Shown: positions 45,265 to 57,572 of the stretch, in pieces
How the letters are laid out: the number at the start of each line of letters is the position of its first letter
Position numbering within the stretch: the first letter of the stretch is position 1
NCBI RefSeq assembly: GCF_003589595.1
Contig: NW_020654810.1
Location: 9,751,240-9,815,239, forward strand
Direction of reading: 5' to 3'
DNA length: 64,000 nt
Source: Hyposmocoma kahamanoa
Taxonomy: Eukaryota > Arthropoda > Insecta > Lepidoptera > Cosmopterigidae
Position numbers and translations under genes: made by a program
Notes under the pieces: generated by a model
Seen by the model: the letters and a program-made list of their open reading frames with translations, nothing else
Database searches by the model: none
What the model was told of the DNA's origin: nothing

Positions 45265-47265
45265 GAGTTAATATTATTGTTTATATGAAACCGTACCACT
45301 ATCATTCTAGGGAAACCTTATGCGATTGGAAATCGTTCACTTCAAATGCAAACAATTTCGATCAAGCGGGTCGTTGCATTTAAATTATTGCAATGTTAGA
45401 AATAGAAACAGATGTACACAGATAGCTAAAAGCGCATTGAAGGATGACTAATATCCACGACTACTTTGTAAGTAGCGTCAGAATAAGAAGTGAACTTCCT
45501 AAAAGCAAAAAAAGGTTCACAGCGGCTTAAATACAGCTTTTTGATTTAATGAAATCCGGCTCCGTACAATTATGATCGGGGTACTCCTTTAAAACAACCC
45601 AGTGAGAAAACAACAAAAGGAAATCGAGGATTTAGCCCCTATTTTCGTGAACAACATTTTATGTATTTCGTCCTTATCGGGCATCTAATGGTAATTAAAA
45701 CATCGTCATTTTCGAATCGCGTTTATCTGTTTATTCAAACATTTTTTTCGGTGATAGTCCATATAGTCGATGTGAAGCGCCGTGTCGTGTAAAGAAGTCT
45801 GTGAACATGTCATGGATCAACTTAGTCATTCAATTAAGTTTCCTTGCAAAGAAGGTTTCTACTCAGAATGCTGTGAAAGGCAATTGAAACGCTTAGGCTC
45901 GTAAACTTGAGCTGCCATTACGATAATGGCGGCGCTAGAGAATAGTTGCCGATGGTCACAAAAATAATGATTATTCAAAAACTACCAAGTTATTTTACTT
46001 GGAATAAAAAGAAAACCATTCTATGATAATGTCTCGTTTTATTTCATGAGAAATTCAAAGTTATTTGTCGCCTCGTATCATCAATTTCTCACCAAAAAAT
46101 ACACAGAAAGGTAAACAGCTGATATTGACATATATAAATCATTTTAGAAAATATTGAGCAACCATGATAAAATAAGTTATGCACTTTGTAATGTTGAGTA
46201 ATAGTAGCTAAAAATTCTACATAAGTACTTTTATGGCTTCCATACAAAATGTTACTCTTATTTCGTATTGCTACAAGTATTATGCGTCAAGTCAACCTAA
46301 TATGTTAATATTAGGTTGACTTGGTAACATGACACATCATATTACTAGTATTTATGTGGTCTGTGCATCATATTGACTTTTTAAATTAGTTGCGCATAGA
46401 TCTATACGCATTCCGAGTCAAAGGGTAAAACATCACAGCGAAGAGACAATGCTATTAAGTAAGTTAGTAGGACAGTACTATTCGACATTATGTTTTATAT
46501 TATTTTTCTATTTGTCCTTTTTTCACAAATTTCATGAATATTGTTAAAATATTTTACTGATTCTAATGGGACCTGTAACGAGTCCGAAACGTTGGTTTGT
46601 TTGAAAAAAGTTTGAGATGAATTTTAGAGCAGCAATCGTGAAAACCTAAAATTTCGATGAGTCCATAACCAATAATATATAAGATCATTGGTCATAACTA
46701 AGATGAATTGGTAGAATTTGGTAGATTATGTACATTTTAAGAGAATTAGCCCATTGACATTTAAGGGGAACTTTTCATCAAAAAAATATGCGAAACTAAA
46801 AGGTAACTGGATTATGCTAACAACATAGAATTGAAAAATTTATATCACGAACAAATTTCCTGTCTGAAATGTATTTTCATTACACAATGTTTTCCATTAG
46901 TTTCTAATAAACCTTGAATAATAAAAATAGGCTCACCATATTTTAGAGGAACGTCTAAACTTTAGATGAAAAACTATTCAAACAATTTTATTACGATCCC
47001 CGTAATCGTTTTAATTATGGAAACTTCAGATTTACTACTAAAGTTCCTGTTATACATGACTTTTCTAAAGTACCGGATTCGTTTATTAATATGAGATTAG
47101 TATGATCAATGTGGTTGGTAATTCTGGCAAGAGACACAGACGAGTGCTTTAATTATTAACGTAAAGGAAGTTCGCGTGCTTATCGAACGCGAGTTTATAT
47201 ATTACTGGAAGCACGATCGATGTCGAAAATTATCTCGATATAGGTATTTATCTATTTGTAGTCGC
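45265..47265. other. AT-rich stretch with a hairpin and a family C piece
   Basis: No gene. A perfect 16-bp stem ('caagtcaacctaatat', loop GTTA) lies at 46288-46323. Family C ('atgggacctgtaacgagtcc', 'gaaacgttggtttgtttgaa') is at 46565-46660. Confidence 0.55.
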
Positions 47266-47304
47266 ACGCTTTACTTATAGTGACGTAGTATTTTCTCTCT
47301 GCCT

Positions 47305-47400
47305 TGCTTTTTGCTCACATTACTGCTTGGCGGCAGAAATAGGTATGGTGGTACTACTACCCTGGACGAACTATTGCACAAGGAGCTTTACTGGTACTAA
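47305..47400 (-). repeat. Repeat family A fragment
   Basis: Reads 'cattactgcttggcggcaga', 'aataggtatggtgg' and 'acaaggagctttactgg' in reverse orientation to the 24.1-kb copy. Confidence 0.7.
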
Positions 47401-47689
47401 TACGGTAGATGATGTGACACATCCCAACCTAACTGCAATAGTTTGTTACGGCTTTGTAAAGATGTGTGTGGTTTGGCATTAATATTATGAAAAAGGACAT
47501 CTTTACGATTTACCAGTTCTGGACATTTTTAGTGCACCATTCACCATCAACTTGAAACTTTCCCAAATATTCTTAAAATGCTCATCACCACGTTATTTTT
47601 AAAATAACCAAAGGCAATATAATTACCGGTAAATGTTAGAAAGTGTAGAGTGCACTTATAAAGTAAAAAAAAAAAACTTAAAAAGTAAA

Positions 47690-48175
47690 AAACCGCGAGC
47701 GGCACGCGTGCGGTTCGCAGGGAGTCGACGATAACTAGGTACTCATTCTAGCGAGTGAAGACTATTTTGTGCGTACACACTAGAACCTCGTTACTGTATC
47801 TGTCACGTTAAGCCGGGTACTCACTAGCGAGCTGTAACCGTAACCGTGGCGAGTTATGTTACCAAAAATTATAGCGTGTACGTGGTTCGCAGTGAGCCTC
47901 AAACCAGGTAATCACTAGGAAGCTGTAACCGTAATCGTTGCATGTTATGTAATCAAAAATCTGTGTACGTGGTTCGTCGCGTGCGATTTGCACTGAGCTG
48001 TTTGATTGACGACTGTTTCACGCGTACACACTAGATCCTCGTTACTGTATCTGTTACGTTACAGTCACAGCTCGCTAATGTGTACCCGGCTTTATAGTGC
48101 ACACACTAGAACCTCGTTACTGTATTTGTCACGTTACAGTTACAGTTCGCTAATGAGTATCATGCTTCAGATGTC
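47690..48175. mobile_element. Cluster of nested family M MITEs
   Basis: At least three partial copies of the element at 38.1 kb. A right half comes first (to 47808), then a left half starting 'taagccgggtactcactagc' (47809), then a fuller copy (about 47899-48094, ending 'gtgtacccggctt'), then another right half (to about 48170). 'acacactagaacctcgttac' or a close form recurs three times. The order implies insertion of copies into one another or unequal exchange. Confidence 0.75.
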
Positions 48176-48257
48176 TCAAGAATAATGTAATTTTTTTATG
48201 AGATTTGAATGTATTTTATATCGTGCAGGTATAATATTATCTACTCGTACAAGGATT

Positions 48258-48406
48258 GTAGTGTTATCATGTTACTTGGCGCGCAGAACCAGCCATGGTG
48301 GCCTCCTGAGTCGGATCAGGCGCGCAGTGATAATGTAAGCTTGCCCACAGCCACAAAAATGGATGTGAATATATAGGATGAACTGTGCGTAACATGATAA
48401 CACTAC
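48258..48406. mobile_element. 149-bp MITE, 18-bp perfect TIR, 6-bp TSD
   Basis: 'gtagtgttatcatgttac' (48258-48275) and its exact complement (48389-48406) bound the element. 'aggatt' is duplicated on both sides (48252-48257, 48407-48412). The interior contains two 'ggcgcgcag' blocks. No ORF. The superfamily cannot be deduced from these ends. Confidence 0.85.
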
Positions 48407-48782
48407 AGGATTCGTACTGAAACGTTGTTGCGTTATATAAAACGTTTTTATATTCAATTTAAATATACCCTATTTCCGATGCTAGACGAGCTTGTTAACA
48501 GTTATTAACGTTTTATTGTGAAGTTAACTAATATGTCCTAAAACGTATTGTTAATGCACAATGTATAGATGAATTGTGTGGTAGCCATTATAACAATAAA
48601 TCTGGTGGTAATCTAGTTTCTGTGCAGTAGGGCTAGCACGACAGGGCATGCTGGCCTTACGGGTGTTTTATATTGTAGAGAAGTAGCTAGTTAGGTATAA
48701 TATTATTAATACAAAAATCAATTGAACAAAAGAATTGTGATCTTTGTATTGCTAATAATTATAACAAATTATAATTCCACGT

Positions 48783-49673
48783 ATGGTCGTGTACCAATCA
48801 CTATTCACGGTATAACGATTCTCCAAAGCAACAGTAGCCACGTGTCCAGTTTTATTAAATAAGAAGCAATCATCCGCTTAGAGGCACTTTGCACGCGCGC
48901 CGCTTTGTTTGGTTTCGGCTCATTTCGAAAGACCCATACGCTGGATTGCTGCTTTGTTTTGGGCTCGTAACTATAAATCCATGTTTTGTCACATGTTATT
49001 ATATCTCACACCAAACTTGACGCCCCTTCGTTGAATCTGGTAAGCATGGCATTGCACCAAGTGAAGCGATCCGTTTTTTGAGCCTCAGTCAAATTGTGTG
49101 GGATCCACCGAGAGCACAGCTTTTTCACACTCAAATGTTTGTGTAGAGTTGATTGTATTTGACTCATGCCTATGCCTAAAGATGCCCGAATCTTATGGTA
49201 TGTCACATGCCTGTCTGTTTTGATAATACGGCGCACAGCATCGATGTTTTTGTTGTTCACAGCAGTGGACGGGTGACCATCACGAAATTCGTCACTGAGA
49301 TTGACACGACCGCGTTTGAATTCTGCAAACCAGCTATAAATACTCTTCTTGCATGGTGCTTCATCGCCAAAAGCAGTTTGAAGCCGAGCGAAGCTTCGCT
49401 GAGCTGTTAGATTACACTTAAAGTCGTAGAAAATCATATTACGAAAATTTTCACGAGTTAAATCCATGGTGATGAAGACAACCAATTTCTAAAATGACGC
49501 CACAATGTAAACAAGTCAGATCAGTCAGATCAGTCACAACAAACGACAGTCAGATGAAACAAACCGTATTCTTCAGCCAAAGAGTTCCATTTTCAAATGT
49601 TGTAGTTTCTTTTTAAATATAATTTATGTAAGTGGCCAGTTCCGGAAACTTATAGTGCGCCCTATGTAAAACA
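48783..49673 (-). mobile_element. Mariner transposon, 3'-truncated second copy
   Basis: The 5' end 'catagggcgcactataagtt' is at 49673 on the minus strand, with the TIR and UTR identical in layout to the copy at 1341. The other end stops near 48783, before the second and third catalytic Asp, so the 3' third and right TIR are missing. Confidence 0.88.
49006..49485 (-). pseudogene. Mariner transposase N-terminal part
   Basis: 159 codons; the frame includes the family start at MDLTRENFRNMIFYDFKCN, after an upstream in-frame Met that is probably not used. It contains the helix-turn-helix DNA-binding half: FARLQTAFGDEAPCKKSIYS then WFAEFKRGRVNLSD, RRIIKTDRHVTYHKIRASLG and SRWIPHNLTEAQKTDR. The frame stops (TGA) after GASSLV. 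Beyond the stop the sense continues (CDKTWIYSYEP with the first catalytic Asp) to about 48783. It serves as the reference that exposes the insertion and deletion in the 1.3-kb copy. Confidence 0.88.
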
Positions 49674-49685
49674 TCGGTCGGTTTA

Positions 49686-49975
49686 AATGGTTTAGCATAA
49701 TGATTTGACTTACCGCCACTCAAACAAAGGGTCTTGGGTACGAACCCGAGCTTGCACGTCTGAGATTTTTAAGGGCGAAATTTAATTTAAAATTTACCAT
49801 GAGCTTTTCGGTGAAGGAAAACATTGTGAGCAAACGTGTACACATCAGCAAAACAATTTAATGATCCCAACTCGCTTTGGGCTAGCGTGGGAACTACAGC
49901 TTAAGCTCTCTCATTGTGAGAGGATGCATGTGCCCGGACTGTACATAGACCACAGTACCGGCATGCTATGATGTC
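49686..49975 (+). repeat. tRNA-derived SINE (family D), plus strand
   Basis: The head has 'tggtttagcataatgatttg' (A box) and 'gggtacgaacccg' (B box). The body is 'catgagcttttcggtgaagg' and the tail region 'agtaccggcatgctatgatg'. Diverged from the 26.3-kb copy. It begins a few bases beyond the mariner end. Confidence 0.65.
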
Positions 49976-49979
49976 CGAT

Positions 49980-51030
49980 TTGTCAGATTACAGTAGTGAG
50001 GTCAAATCTCAATTCATTATCGAAAAAAATATAAACAAATGCGCGTCACATCTATAAGTGTTTAAATTTATAACGGGTATTGCAAGGGACAGCTGATAAA
50101 AAGTTTTAATAAAACGAAAATAAAAATGTTTACTTAAATATTGTCAATTCGAAACTGCTTTGTTTTGCATTGAGTTTAGACTCGGACCCGAGTTTGCCGG
50201 ATGTAGAAGTTGTGCTGACTAGCGATCCTATAAGTTGCGATCGTATTAGATTTCATTTTTAAAACTTACGAATTTCGAAAACAAATGCCGAGTTGTGTCG
50301 TAAAATTACACATCGATAAATTTTACTGCACGTCACTATTGACAACAATGTACACACGCCACGTTGCACTGGAGGCGATTTTCGAACAAAAATGTGTAGT
50401 CTGATGTGCCGTTGTCCGTACCTCAATTACCTCCTTCAGCGTAGTTATGAAATAATACGAAACTTGATGAGCGGTCAAACGTCAAAACGGCTATCATTGC
50501 GTGTCGGTACTATAATTATTATTATCTTTAGTTAATCTTTCGGGACAATGTTCAAATGTTAAGTAAGCCAAGACGCTGTAAAATTTAGTACCCTCTTACT
50601 TAGAGGATATTTTGAGTATAGGTTTTTTTGAGTCTAGCCATGTGATGTGTTTGAAAAAACAATAAACATTCAAAGGATAGTGAAATTATATTATACTAAT
50701 GTATTATTCAGCAAAACGAAGTTGCCCAATAAACACATTATTATGGAAACTTTCTTCTGTAATAAACGAAAAAAACAAAAGACCAATAAATTCGAAACAG
50801 AATACGGAAGTTCCCTAACTGATAAATTAGACATATATAAATGTATGTATCTCAGGGATCAGTGATTTGTCACCCATGAGCACGAGTTTAACGACACACA
50901 ATCTAATTTATATCGAGGGAAACCAATCGAAATTGCGCGCATTGGAGTGAGGAAATGGGTGTGAGTGCGTGGATTTGAATTTTACAAAAGGGCCCAGATT
51001 GATTTTCATTTTGACACAATCTACTAATCT
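49980..51030. other. AT-rich stretch
   Basis: No gene; a 72-codon Lys/Asn-rich ORF (50647-50865) is composition-driven. Confidence 0.4.
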
Positions 51031-51034
51031 TACC

Positions 51035-51240
51035 TAATTCTGCCACCAAGCAGTAATATGAGAATGACTGTGTTTCGGTTTTGAAGGGTTAATGGTGCTG
51101 GTGAAATTACAGGCACATGGAACTTGTCAATGTATATCTCAGGGTGACAGGCGCAGTGACAGTATTCAGTAGTTATTTTTATTGGCGATTTAAAGCTCTA
51201 AGCGATACTGCAACTGCTATGGACACGCGTGATGCTTAAG
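51035..51240 (+). repeat. Repeat family A copy
   Basis: 'taattctgccaccaagcagt', 'gctggtgaaattacaggcac', 'atctcagggtgacaggcgca' and 'ctatggacacgcgtgatgct' in the family order. Confidence 0.75.
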
Positions 51241-51569
51241 CGCCCAGTTACACGAAGAGAAAGTTTTCGCGTGGCCGCCGCGCGGTAACCGTCAAATTAC
51301 CACGCCTTCATGTACATTAATGGCGAATCTGAATTCTATTTAATAGGTAACAACATAAATTCCTCTGAACAATACGCCGCGTAGACCAAATTCAAGCCGG
51401 CTGGCCCGCGTGTCTGGGACGCTCTTTTAAGTTATAACGTAAAAGCTAAATAAATAAAGCGTATTTTGCCATGACACTTAAACGGACGCGGTCGCTGCGC
51501 GGCGGCAACGCGGCCTCCGCTCGGTGACCGCGCCGGGTGAGCGCGATGAAATTCGTGTCGAATAAATGC
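51241..51569. other. G+C-rich island, possible MITE
   Basis: Two GC-dense blocks ('gtggccgccgcgcggtaacc' near 51275 and 'gctgcgcggcggcaacgcgg' near 51495) flank an AT-rich centre, partly as an inverted pair. The ends are too diverged to fix. It immediately precedes the second P-like element. Confidence 0.4.
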
Positions 51570-51577
51570 CCCCTAAC

Positions 51578-53469
51578 CTTAGACTATGGAAACTAAATGA
51601 CGTGTTATGTTGACATATATAAATCAGACGTTACATGTATATGATGCATTTCGACATTGAAAACATAAACATGTCATTGACTTTGTTTAACTCTAAGCCA
51701 AAAGGGATAGAATAACATTGGTCTAAGTCAAACACGGGAATTGAAAATATGTAACGTCATCTTAAATGCCAACCGTGTCCTTTTCGCAGTACATGAGGTA
51801 CATGATACGGTTGTCAAAGGGAAGTACATCAAATGTCAAAACAAATGTTTTTCCAAGTGTTTTATTGAATTATTCTCATGTATTGTAATAAAATGGACAA
51901 AATGTTGACAGTGAGAACAATTAAGTATTAATAAAAATTCGTCGCTACAGCATTACGGGATGTGGCATTTGAAAAAGCGAAGATCGACCGACTGTAACCA
52001 TTGTACAGGCACGTGTTACTTTTCTGTCTATAAACCATACAAAAGCCCAAATATCTCATGTAATTAGACATATTTAAGTAGTTTATTCATAAATCTTGCC
52101 AAATTTTGCTTTGGTTTCTTCAGATTGTCTGTTAGTTTGTATATTTTGATGATTGTTGTTAACTATTATTTTAATATAGTATTGTTCTTGGAAGCGTACA
52201 TATTATCGATATTCTGTTGTTAAAATAATTCACTATGAGGTTTTTATTATTATTATTTTTACTATTTCAAGTTTACCTACAAATCAAAAAAGAAAAAATG
52301 GTTAGAAATCATACCGCCGCATAATATGCGAGTATAAACATTGAATCAACGACCATCTTCAATTTTATTCGCTTAATTTTGAACAGTCAAATTTTAACAA
52401 AACTTTGAATGTAACATGATAATGCAATTCCATCATTAGGTTTATTGGTAAATAATTTTATATTTAATTTAGATTAAACAAGACTCATTTACTAGGCATT
52501 CTCAGATCCTGAAAACAATTATCCACTCGTTTCCGATTTTTCCCCACTGACCACTCTAACTACTAAAAATTCTTATTTTATAAAGTCAGCAGTACAAAGA
52601 CCATGTTGGTCTAACGTTGCTGGGTGAAGGCCAATACCAACGTAAAGACAGCCTATTTTCTTTGCCATCGTTCGGTGTCACTCGCCTAGCTGACCGAGTG
52701 AAGGCGAGCGCTAACGTGTATAGAGCTCGTTTGACGTGGCTTGTCACAACTCGCAGTCGCTCGTGACTACTTGTCTCGATTTACGACAAGAAGTGTCGAT
52801 TTTTCTACACAAATCAAAAGCGCTCGGCCAATAGTAGTCAATTAACATCGTATAATCAGACATTTGCATGTTATTTAATATATGCGAAACATGTTTATAC
52901 TACCACTGTCTTTTATTACATCTCCTGTTATACCATGTTTAAGCAAATAAACGTATGATAATAATATTATTATTGATAATATTACTACTTTCATTTATTT
53001 TCAAAATTAAATGGAAGTATTAAAGATTCACTTAAATCAGTCACTGATAATAATTCTATACCAATGCATGAATATAAAGAAGCTTTCACAAATGTATAGG
53101 AAATGTATAGGATTTATATTTCAAAGTTTTCTATTTTTTATGTACTCTCAAGTTACAAAATATTTTTTTTTCTATGCTAATTCACTTTTCGTAATATTTG
53201 AGTATTTGTAAACGCAAAACAATAAATTCAAGACTTCATGGACATTTCTGGATATTTCCATATAACCTAAAATATTCCGAAATGGAATATTGTTCTACTT
53301 TAATTAAATGTTTGCGTGTCGATAATGACTTATCGATAGATTATGGTACAACACAAAAGAAATCCACCATTTGTTCGTTCAATTTTTGTTTAGGTATGCA
53401 CGTTCATTCCGTAGTTAGGTACGCGTAGGGCAGCTCCTTTCTTTTATTTTTATTTTTTCATCCTCTAAG
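51578..53469 (+). mobile_element. P-like (THAP) element, second copy, split by an insertion
   Basis: The termini 'cttagactatggaaac' and complement 'cttagaggatgaaaaa' match the 12.2-kb copy. Flanks 'cccctaac' (51570-51577) and 'tccctaac' (53470-53477) agree at 7 of 8 bases. THAP remnants (RRYSITGCGI then a stop at about 51945-51975; the second half near 52295-52440) are more decayed than in copy one. About 760 bp of unrelated sequence (about 52545-53305) interrupts the 3' part; this contains 'gttgctgggtgaaggcc' but no recognisable protein. Confidence 0.82.
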
Positions 53470-53604
53470 TCCCTAACACACGACTTGTTCCTATCACTTG
53501 GTGTCATAAAAAAATCAGTTCAATGACACTAGCGACAGGTCAATTGATACATAATTTATTTATACAAAGTAAGTGTATATTTTAACATTTTTATTTAAAA
53601 AAAA

Positions 53605-54083
53605 AACCGACCTCAATAGTTATGTCGGCTTTCGCTGTGTTCGTTACCGTCGTCTCCTCAAACATAACTGAATCGCAAAATATGGAAGTCTTCGTCAAAA
53701 TGATATATGAATATGATAGCCCAAACACAAGGTTGATGCTGAATACTGTTGAGGATTTTCGTCTGTCATTTCCATTATCAGGCAGCTCTAGGTCACCACA
53801 ATATTTTACTTTAATTGGAATTATATCTATGTGCCAAGTTTTATTCAAACGCGATTAACGGAAAGTGGGTGAAATTGATTATGTGTTATGATTGAAATAA
53901 ATTAAACTGGATTCATCCTATAATTTGCACAACTTTAAATGGTACCTCTACTGAGGTATCCCCTTTTCAACAAAAGAAGGATCATTGAAATTAATTCACA
54001 AATGTTGGAGTAATCGCGTAACATGCATACACAAAGAAAGAATACAGACAAATTGAGAACCTCCTCCTATTTTGAAGTTGGTT
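53605..54083. mobile_element. Repeat family B element
   Basis: Starts 'aaccgacctcaatagtta' and ends 'tttgaagttggtt'. It shares 'ctggattcatcc', 'gaggtatccccttttcaaca' and 'gagaacctcctcctattttg' with the 22.3-kb and 58.6-kb copies. ORFs on both strands through it (78 and 85 codons) overlap each other and are not genes. Confidence 0.7.
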
Positions 54084-54089
54084 AAATAA

Positions 54090-55425
54090 CCTTAGAGGAA
54101 AGTTGTGCCCAACAGCATGTACTCGTATTAGAGTAAAAACGTCGCATACTCGTTTTCACATAGTTCTTTTTTACTGATTTTTGTTGAAGAAAAGCTCATA
54201 AAGTTATGTCTTAAATATATTATTAAAGTAATATAGTATCTGAAAGAGGTATAATTAAACTAATTAAAATACTAACTACAAACATTATTGCGTTTACTTT
54301 ATTTTACACTACATTTCTAAATTCGTCCCGAAAAATTACGTAGAAATCACATACGAGATATTTACTCTAAGACGACGTTATATCATGTAATACAAGTCTG
54401 CATTAATTAGTTAGCTGACTATTGTACATTAGTAACTATTAAGTAATCTGTGGTACAGGGTCAAGAACACGACAAGTTCGACACTTAAGAATTAAATTCA
54501 TCTCCATTCTACTTGCGTTAGGAACTGTCCAAACTGTTAAATTTGATGTGCTCATGACTCACTATTGTGGGAATAGCAAAATTAAACAAGGCTATATAGC
54601 AGACGCCCATAATCCCTATATAGCTAATTTGAGAAAAATGGCTCAAACAGTTCATTTACGAATTTACATATTGTTAGCTCAAGTACTTACACATCAATAG
54701 CAATAACTTTATAATAAAATACCTCTCACAACACGAAACGGAACAAATGTGTACAAATAACTTGAAAAGATTCTCACTATCGAACTGTTCTTATAATTTA
54801 CGAGAGTTTTTTTATTACGAAAATACGAGTAGATAATCTATTTAGGGAAGTTAAGTACTCTTACAGGGTTTATGTTGGAGTATGTAATAACTTTAAGATC
54901 TTTTTATATATGACATAATACAATAAATGTTATGACTATGACATATAGATCTTAAAAAACTACAAGAAGTACGAGAATTTAGTGTTTTTTTTATTGAAAA
55001 ACGGTAGCGGTGGCACCATACGTGTATTTTTAGATGTTTTAGAAGGGTAACTATCCATTGTCACTTAAGCGAAAACTCGTTGACATATATTTAGTGCCCA
55101 CCATGACCCATTGTATCCTAACACAGGCATATTTAGAAGTCCAAATTGAAGGTTTGCTAAAGAGCTATTCAATGCCTTAATGCAGCATTTTAGGTGTTAA
55201 AAAGAGAGATCGGGTTTGAAATACTACGCTGCGTTCCAAAACTCATCAGGCTAAAATGGGACTGGGCGGGCCATGTCGGCTGAGGCGGAAATGGTGAGAT
55301 TAGTCGACACTCATTTTTAAATGACTGGTCAGAGATTGGCGTGAACAGAGGGAATTGGAGATTCGAAAACTTGGTCTTTATCCTGCCATGTAGATACTAT
55401 TCCGGGCTAACAAAAAAAAAATGTT
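54090..55425. other. AT-rich intergenic stretch
   Basis: No gene. 55230-55400 has a faint LINE C-terminus-like run ('tgggactgggcgggccatgt', compare the WAGH motif), too decayed to annotate. Confidence 0.4.
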
Positions 55426-55429
55426 CATA

Positions 55430-57115
55430 GTATTTTATTTATTTATTGTATAGGAAAGCCAACACGATACATATACAACAATAGCAAATGCACAATACCT
55501 TACAAAGTTTAAAGGTATATTATATATAGATATACACCATACTTATTGGCTAACACAGCAAGCTATAGAGATTCAAGGATATTCCAAGATGCTCCTACAT
55601 AGAGAAAAAAATTGAATAAGCTAAGTCTTTGGGTTTTTAAATTTTTTAGTGGAGCGTATTATACGATTGGACATTCTAAAGGACTGAGCCATAAATTCTG
55701 TCGATGTTGGAGACAGTTTAATTTGACGTCAACCCTAATACCCAAATCCCTTAAGCTATCGACTTTGCTGAGGCTGTTATTAAGGATGTTGTAAATATAA
55801 TATATTTTTCTTCTTTTATTATTTTTCTTGTAAAGGTGAGCTGATGACACTTGCTGTGATTAAGTATCATTCTATTATCACTGCACCACTGGAATAATCT
55901 ATTAAGATCAACCTGCAATAACCCAGCATCCTCAAGTGTCGTGATCGTCCTGTAAAATTTAAGGTCGTTCGCGTAGAGTGTGAAGTTACTGTATTGAAAA
56001 TATTCTGAGATGTCATTGACGAAGATGTTGAATAATAAAGGCCCCAGATGTGAGCCTTGAGGGATCCCAGTTAAGGCCTTGAACTCTTGGGACTCATGAC
56101 CACCTATCACTACTTTGAGTCTTCGACCAGGTACGCTCTAAGCCAACTAAGTAAAGAACCACCAAAACCATAACGTTTAAGCTTCAAAATTAGCATTTCG
56201 TGATCTGCCAAATGAAAAGGTTTGGAGAAGTCAGTATAAATACGATCTATTTGCGCGTTATCGTCCATCTCTTCAGACATACTGTCAATATAAAACGCCA
56301 GATTAGTTATGGCAGATGGATTTTTAAGAAAGCCATGTTGGCTATTGATAAATAGTTGTGTAGTTGTGGCGAAATAATTATAGGGTACAATAGAGATTCC
56401 AAAACCTTAGGAAAAACTGAGAGTATGCATATGGGACGGTATCTCGTTATATCACATTTGTTCCCGTCCTTGAAAATTGGAACTACTTTAGATTTTTTCC
56501 ATTTCAGTGTAAAAGTTCCAATGGATAGAGACATGTTATAGATCACCAACAGTGGTCTATTCAGGCTGTTAGCACAATTTTTAACAAAGAGGGAAGGGAT
56601 ATTGTCAGGACCGGATCCTTTGGTAGGGTCAAGCTTCATAAGTTTATTTTTGACTATCTCCTCTTCCAATACAACTGAGTACGTTTATGCTTCGTTAATG
56701 GGAACGGGTTTATATGATACTCGAGTAGAACAATCCGTACCATATGTACTTGAAAAATGGTCGGCAAAAGACTTGCATATGTCTATATGACTCCACCTGT
56801 AAATGTGTTTACCATTAAGATATATTGATGCTGGGTAATCGGATCTGCTGTTATATTTGAGGTAGGACCAGAAAAACTTGGGATTCGTGAAAATATTATC
56901 TTCAACAGTTTTTATGTAAAAGTGATAACAAGAATCGATGAGGATTTCACATTCATCACGAAGAAGTTGAGATTTGACCTCGTCAAGCCGATTGCCATAA
57001 ATTCTGTATCGTATTCTAAAACATTTTTTTTTCTTTAGCTTGTTAATTAAAGGACGAGAGTACCAGTGGGGATATTGTTTGGATTTTGGTACACTTTATA
57101 GTCGTAATAAATATT
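55430..57115 (-). pseudogene. LINE ORF2 relic, Jockey-like, minus strand
   Basis: Readable in order on the minus strand. A decayed run lies near 56.7-57.1 kb (FADHF-like). Then comes MEEEIVKNKLMKLDPTKGSG, followed by PDNIPSLF, LKWKKSKVVPIFKDG and YRPICILSVFPKVLE (56307-56669). Then GIPQGSHLGPLLFNIFVNDI, YANDLKFY (YAND where YADD is expected), NHSKCHQLTF (55751-56110) and SKVDSLRDLGIRVDVKLN (55659-55850). The RT motif order is right, but stops and frameshifts are frequent and one catalytic Asp is replaced. The 3' end near 55430 has AATAAATAAATAAA. 5'-truncated, with no endonuclease. Confidence 0.85.
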
Positions 57116-57119
57116 GTAG

Positions 57120-57570
57120 GTGTTCCTGAGGTCTGACGGCCGCTAATCTTAATGTTATTTGGTTTTGTATTTTTATTACACATTCTAAATATAGCTAACT
57201 GTATGTATTTGTTTTTGCGACTATTATGTTTTGTTATTTGTTCCTGTTGTCTTGGTAAAAAATATTGTTTAACAGTTACTTAACGTAGAATAATGTTACA
57301 GGTAAACGTGTAACACTTTATGTCTATATATTTAAGTATCTAAAGATTTTCATCGTCTTTAAATTTATTATGAGACATTTTTTTACTAGAGTAAGTGTGG
57401 ATTATTATAGGTTTATTTTGCTGGTACATTTTTAAGTTCAAATACAGGATTAGTACTAAAATAAGTGGATTAAAGTGGGTCAAAATGGTTGGTTGCCTAT
57501 CTGTTACTCATTCTATATAATGTAGAATAAATACTTCATGTAATGAAGTCTCTAATTGATCGTACTTATA
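57120..57570. other. AT-rich stretch
   Basis: Nothing recognised. Confidence 0.4.
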
Positions 57571-57572
57571 AC

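Noticed and set aside
53591..53858. Overlapping 78- and 85-codon ORFs as genes
   Set aside because: They lie within repeat family B on both strands and are not shared by its other copies.
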